Positions 62,001 to 64,000 of a stretch of DNA of 64,000 bases are shown here, piece by piece; positions within the stretch are counted from its first letter, which is position 1, and each line of letters begins with the position of its first letter. A model generated the notes under the pieces. That model worked only from the letters and a program-made list of their open reading frames with translations, ran no database searches and was not told the DNA's origin. The stretch is from Tetrahymena thermophila SB210 (lineage: Eukaryota; Ciliophora; Oligohymenophorea; Hymenostomatida; Tetrahymenidae): contig NW_002476342.1 of the NCBI RefSeq assembly GCF_000189635.1, positions 1 to 64,000 on the forward strand, written 5' to 3'. Both the position numbers and the translations under genes were made by a program.

Positions 62001-63132
62001 AATACGAAATAATAAGATTTATTAATAATAAAAGCAAATTTTGAAAATAAAATAATGAGTTAAATTAACAAAGAAGGAACAATAAAAAGAAAGATAAAAA
62101 TGAACTTTATTGTTTTTAATTAGTTTTTATATTTAAAAATATCACAATCCAAAACAAATAAACTGTTTTTACTAAAGCTCAAGTGTCAAATATGAGAGAT
62201 TAATGCAATTTGCTAAAGCAGAACCTAAATCTGATACACCCTTTGCACCAATTTTATTGCTACTTTTTAATATTGAAGATAAAATTAAATAAATAGTAAA
62301 TTAGAAGGAAAAAATGAAGAAAAAAAATGAAATAATAAGATTAATTAATAATTAGTAAATTTAATAAAGAAGGAACAACAAATCAATACAAGCAAAATAA
62401 AAGAAAAAGAAAAAATAGGCTTTATTATTTTAAATTAGTTTTTATATTTAAAAATACCACAATCCAAAATAAATAAACTGATTTACCGAAGATTAAGTGT
62501 CAGATTTGAGAGATTAATGCAATTTGCTAAAGCAGAACCTAAGCCTGATGCACCCATTTCACCAATTTTATTGCCACTTTTTTAATATTGAAAAAAAATA
62601 ATTAAATTGTAAATTAGAAGGAAAAATGAAGAAATAATATGAAATAATAAGATTAATTAAATTAACAATAAATGAAAAAAAGCAATGAAAATAAAAAGAA
62701 AAATAAAATAAATCAAATAATTTAAAAGAAATTTAATGTTTTAAATTAATTTTACTAATTAAAATAGCAAAAAAATATACATTAATAAAAAATGAATAAT
62801 AAATAATTAAAATTTGAAATGAAAATTAAGTTAAAATAGCTAAAAAATTTTTGTTTAAATAAAAATTAATGAATAATGAAATATGAGAATTTCTATTAGA
62901 AAAGATATTTTTTAAAATAAATTGAAAGTTAAATATATATAAATTATTAATAATAATAAAAATAGTATAAATTAATAAAATATACATCAGATCAATATGG
63001 AGTTCCTAATGAGATAAAAGCGAAGAGTTTAAAAACTTTTTTTTATTAATTTATATTAATTTAAAGGATATTAATAAAAAATAAAATAATTACCTCTTAT
63101 AATTCTTTGTAATGTTTAATCTATTATATCAT
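59010..63132 (-). CDS. LRR gene 8, ten LRR exons, stop codon lost
   Basis: Minus strand. The start exon 63132-63094 encodes MIQQIKHYKELQE; exon 2 is 63035-62986. LRR exons, all 90 nt, are 62576-62487, 62262-62173, 61980-61891, 61639-61550, 61309-61220, 61021-60932, 60675-60586, 60352-60263, 60067-59978 and 59726-59637. The terminal exon starts at 59457 with VLNQKDQL and DDKQVAKK as in sister genes, but the stop position GGATGA reads GCATGG. Translation therefore continues in an open frame to TGA 59012-59010, adding about 125 residues unrelated to LRRs and giving 478 in total. The added sequence crosses interleaved inverted repeats at 59055-59100. Modules mix IGDEGSSG, IGAIGTSG and IGAMGASG types. 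A CTCTTCATAAA box lies about 139 bases before the ATG. Confidence 0.8.
59055..59100. repeat. Interleaved inverted repeats
   Basis: TGCTATTT (59055-59062) pairs with AAATAGCA (59084-59091), and ATGGCTAT (59069-59076) pairs with ATAGCCAT (59093-59100). The two stems interleave, as in a pseudoknot, or are remnants of a small foldback element. They fall in the read-through extension of gene 8. Confidence 0.45.
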
Positions 63133-63580
63133 TTATTTATTTTTTTCAAAAATATTATTTAGAAATTTAAGGAATTTAATTAATTATAAATGGATAAAGA
63201 GAACAAATAAAATATAATAATTAATTATCAAATATTAATCAATTAATAAATTTGCTTTTATGAAGAGATATTGCAGAAAAATTAATTTAACATTAATTAT
63301 TTAATCTTAATATGTATTTAAAACATATATTTAAAAATATAATAAGAATTAGAGATGCGTAGTTAGTCATATTTTAAAAAATTCTAGTAATTAATTATGA
63401 TAAACAATAAATAAGTACAATACATACTTGCAAATTATGTTATTTGTATTTATATGAAGATATTTTTTTTTATATATAAATATTTCGTAAAAATGATTTA
63501 AAATTTTTTAAAACATGTATAATCATAAATTTATATATTTATTTTAATAATTCTTTTTCAAATATTAATTAAATTACTTA
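63133..63580 (-). promoter_or_regulatory. 5' flank of LRR gene 8
   Basis: On the minus strand this is homologous to the 5' flanks of genes 3, 4 and 6, with the GATATTG...CTCTTCATAAA box at about 63256-63271. Gene 8 and the presumed next + strand gene are divergent. Confidence 0.4.
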
Positions 63581-63643
63581 AGCGCTTCCAAGATTACTTT
63601 TCTTGCGGTAACACTACCACAAGTATTTTAATCTGGAAGCGCT
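63581..63643. other. 63-bp GC-rich foldback
   Basis: AGCGCTTCCAAGATTA pairs with TAATCTGGAAGCGCT (one bulged A), and inside it CTTGCGGTA pairs with TACCACAAG (one G-U in RNA). The matching region near 7900, otherwise nearly the same on its right side, lacks it, so it is an insertion here or a loss there. It could be a miniature foldback transposon or a structured small RNA; there is no evidence of transcription. Confidence 0.5.
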
Positions 63644-64000
63644 ATAAATTATTAATTAATTATAATTCTATTATAAAATAAATAAATAAATTAGATTTTT
63701 TAATAAATAAATATATAAATAAAAAATATATTTCATAATAAGTGGCAGGCAAACCATGAAATTTTTGTATTGCATCATGCTATAATTAGAGATATTATAA
63801 ATATTCCTAAAATTACAGAGATAAAACAAACAGAAAAATCTACTTATAAACATTATTTTAATAATATTTAAGAACATTAACTACTAGGTTTTTTTCAAAT
63901 ATGACTAAATAAATAACTGGCCGTTTCTAATTCCTGCTATATTTATTTTTAAATATATGTTTTAAATATAAATATTAAGTTTAAAAAGTGAATGTTAAAT
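63644..64000 (+). repeat. Duplicate of the LRR gene 3 5' flank
   Basis: This stretch repeats about 7900-8245 with few differences, including GTGGCAGGCAAACCATGAAA and GCATCATGCTATAATTAGAG. In gene 3 the ATG comes about 160 bases after the equivalent of the window end, so another + strand LRR gene probably begins shortly beyond the window. Confidence 0.7.

Noticed and set aside
63671..63877. Minus-strand short frame in the right flank
   Set aside because: It lies in a duplicated non-coding flank whose copy at 7920-8130 does not conserve the frame.
1..64000. Chromosome breakage sequence, telomere repeats or rDNA
   Set aside because: I saw no match to the 15-base Tetrahymena breakage sequence, no C4A2 or G4T2 tracts and no rRNA-like sequence.

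Overview
The window is ciliate nuclear DNA, most likely from Tetrahymena or a close relative. It is extremely AT-rich, and long reading frames appear only if TAA and TAG are read as glutamine and TGA is the sole stop. Introns range from 37 to several hundred bases, which argues against Paramecium, whose introns are tiny. There are two 100-base assembly gaps (10998-11097 and 40235-40334). Under the standard code almost nothing looks coding. Under the ciliate code I could rebuild eight leucine-rich-repeat (LRR) genes, two giant receptor-like membrane proteins and one initiator tRNA-Met gene.

Layout: LRR gene 1 (+, 5' end off-window, to 2552); LRR gene 2 (+, 3285-7888, 3'-truncated); LRR gene 3 (+, 8404-14649, gap and inverted exon inside); giant membrane protein A1 (-, 15693-25636); tRNA-iMet (-, 26346-26417); LRR gene 4 (+, 27294-30314); LRR gene 5 (+, 31009-36512, interrupted); LRR gene 6 (+, 36753-42969, gap inside); LRR gene 7 (-, 43673-47714); giant membrane protein A2 (-, 48614-57989), a paralogue of A1; LRR gene 8 (-, 59010-63132). 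The last 360 bases repeat the 5' flank of gene 3 and probably lead into a further + strand LRR gene.

All LRR genes share one plan. A 39-nt start exon (MIQQIKYYN-type peptide, phase-0 donor) is followed by a 50-nt exon (FLNSSLQSHQVLHIDLR type). Then come 6 to 15 symmetric 90-nt exons, each exactly one 30-residue LRR (NQIGDEGASGLGSALANC core) with phase-2 introns on both sides, and a terminal exon beginning VLNQKDQLSL. I located 84 LRR exons. All are 90 nt except three with in-frame deletions (87, 81 and 84 nt); one of the 84 is interrupted by an assembly gap, so its length is inferred. The intervening introns of 250-400 nt are themselves similar, so exon plus intron is the amplifying unit. Tetrahymena is known for young LRR genes made of 90-bp exons with phase-2 introns; this window is a dense case with recent duplications, truncations, an inverted unit, stop-codon losses and small insertions.

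A1 (about 3033 residues) and A2 (about 2961) are secreted or surface-membrane proteins. Each has a signal peptide, N-terminal Cys-rich repeats, a long beta-propeller-like region, a GGAI-type beta-helix region, a membrane-proximal Cys-rich block, several membrane helices and a cytoplasmic tail. They share two intron positions and differ at four.

The introns and spacers carry several small inverted-repeat elements: a 133-bp element with piggyBac-like TTAACCC ends (two copies), a 46-bp TTAACACCC foldback, and four unrelated elements with inverted ends of about 14-40 bp, three of them flanked by TA. There is also a GC-rich 63-bp foldback near the right end.
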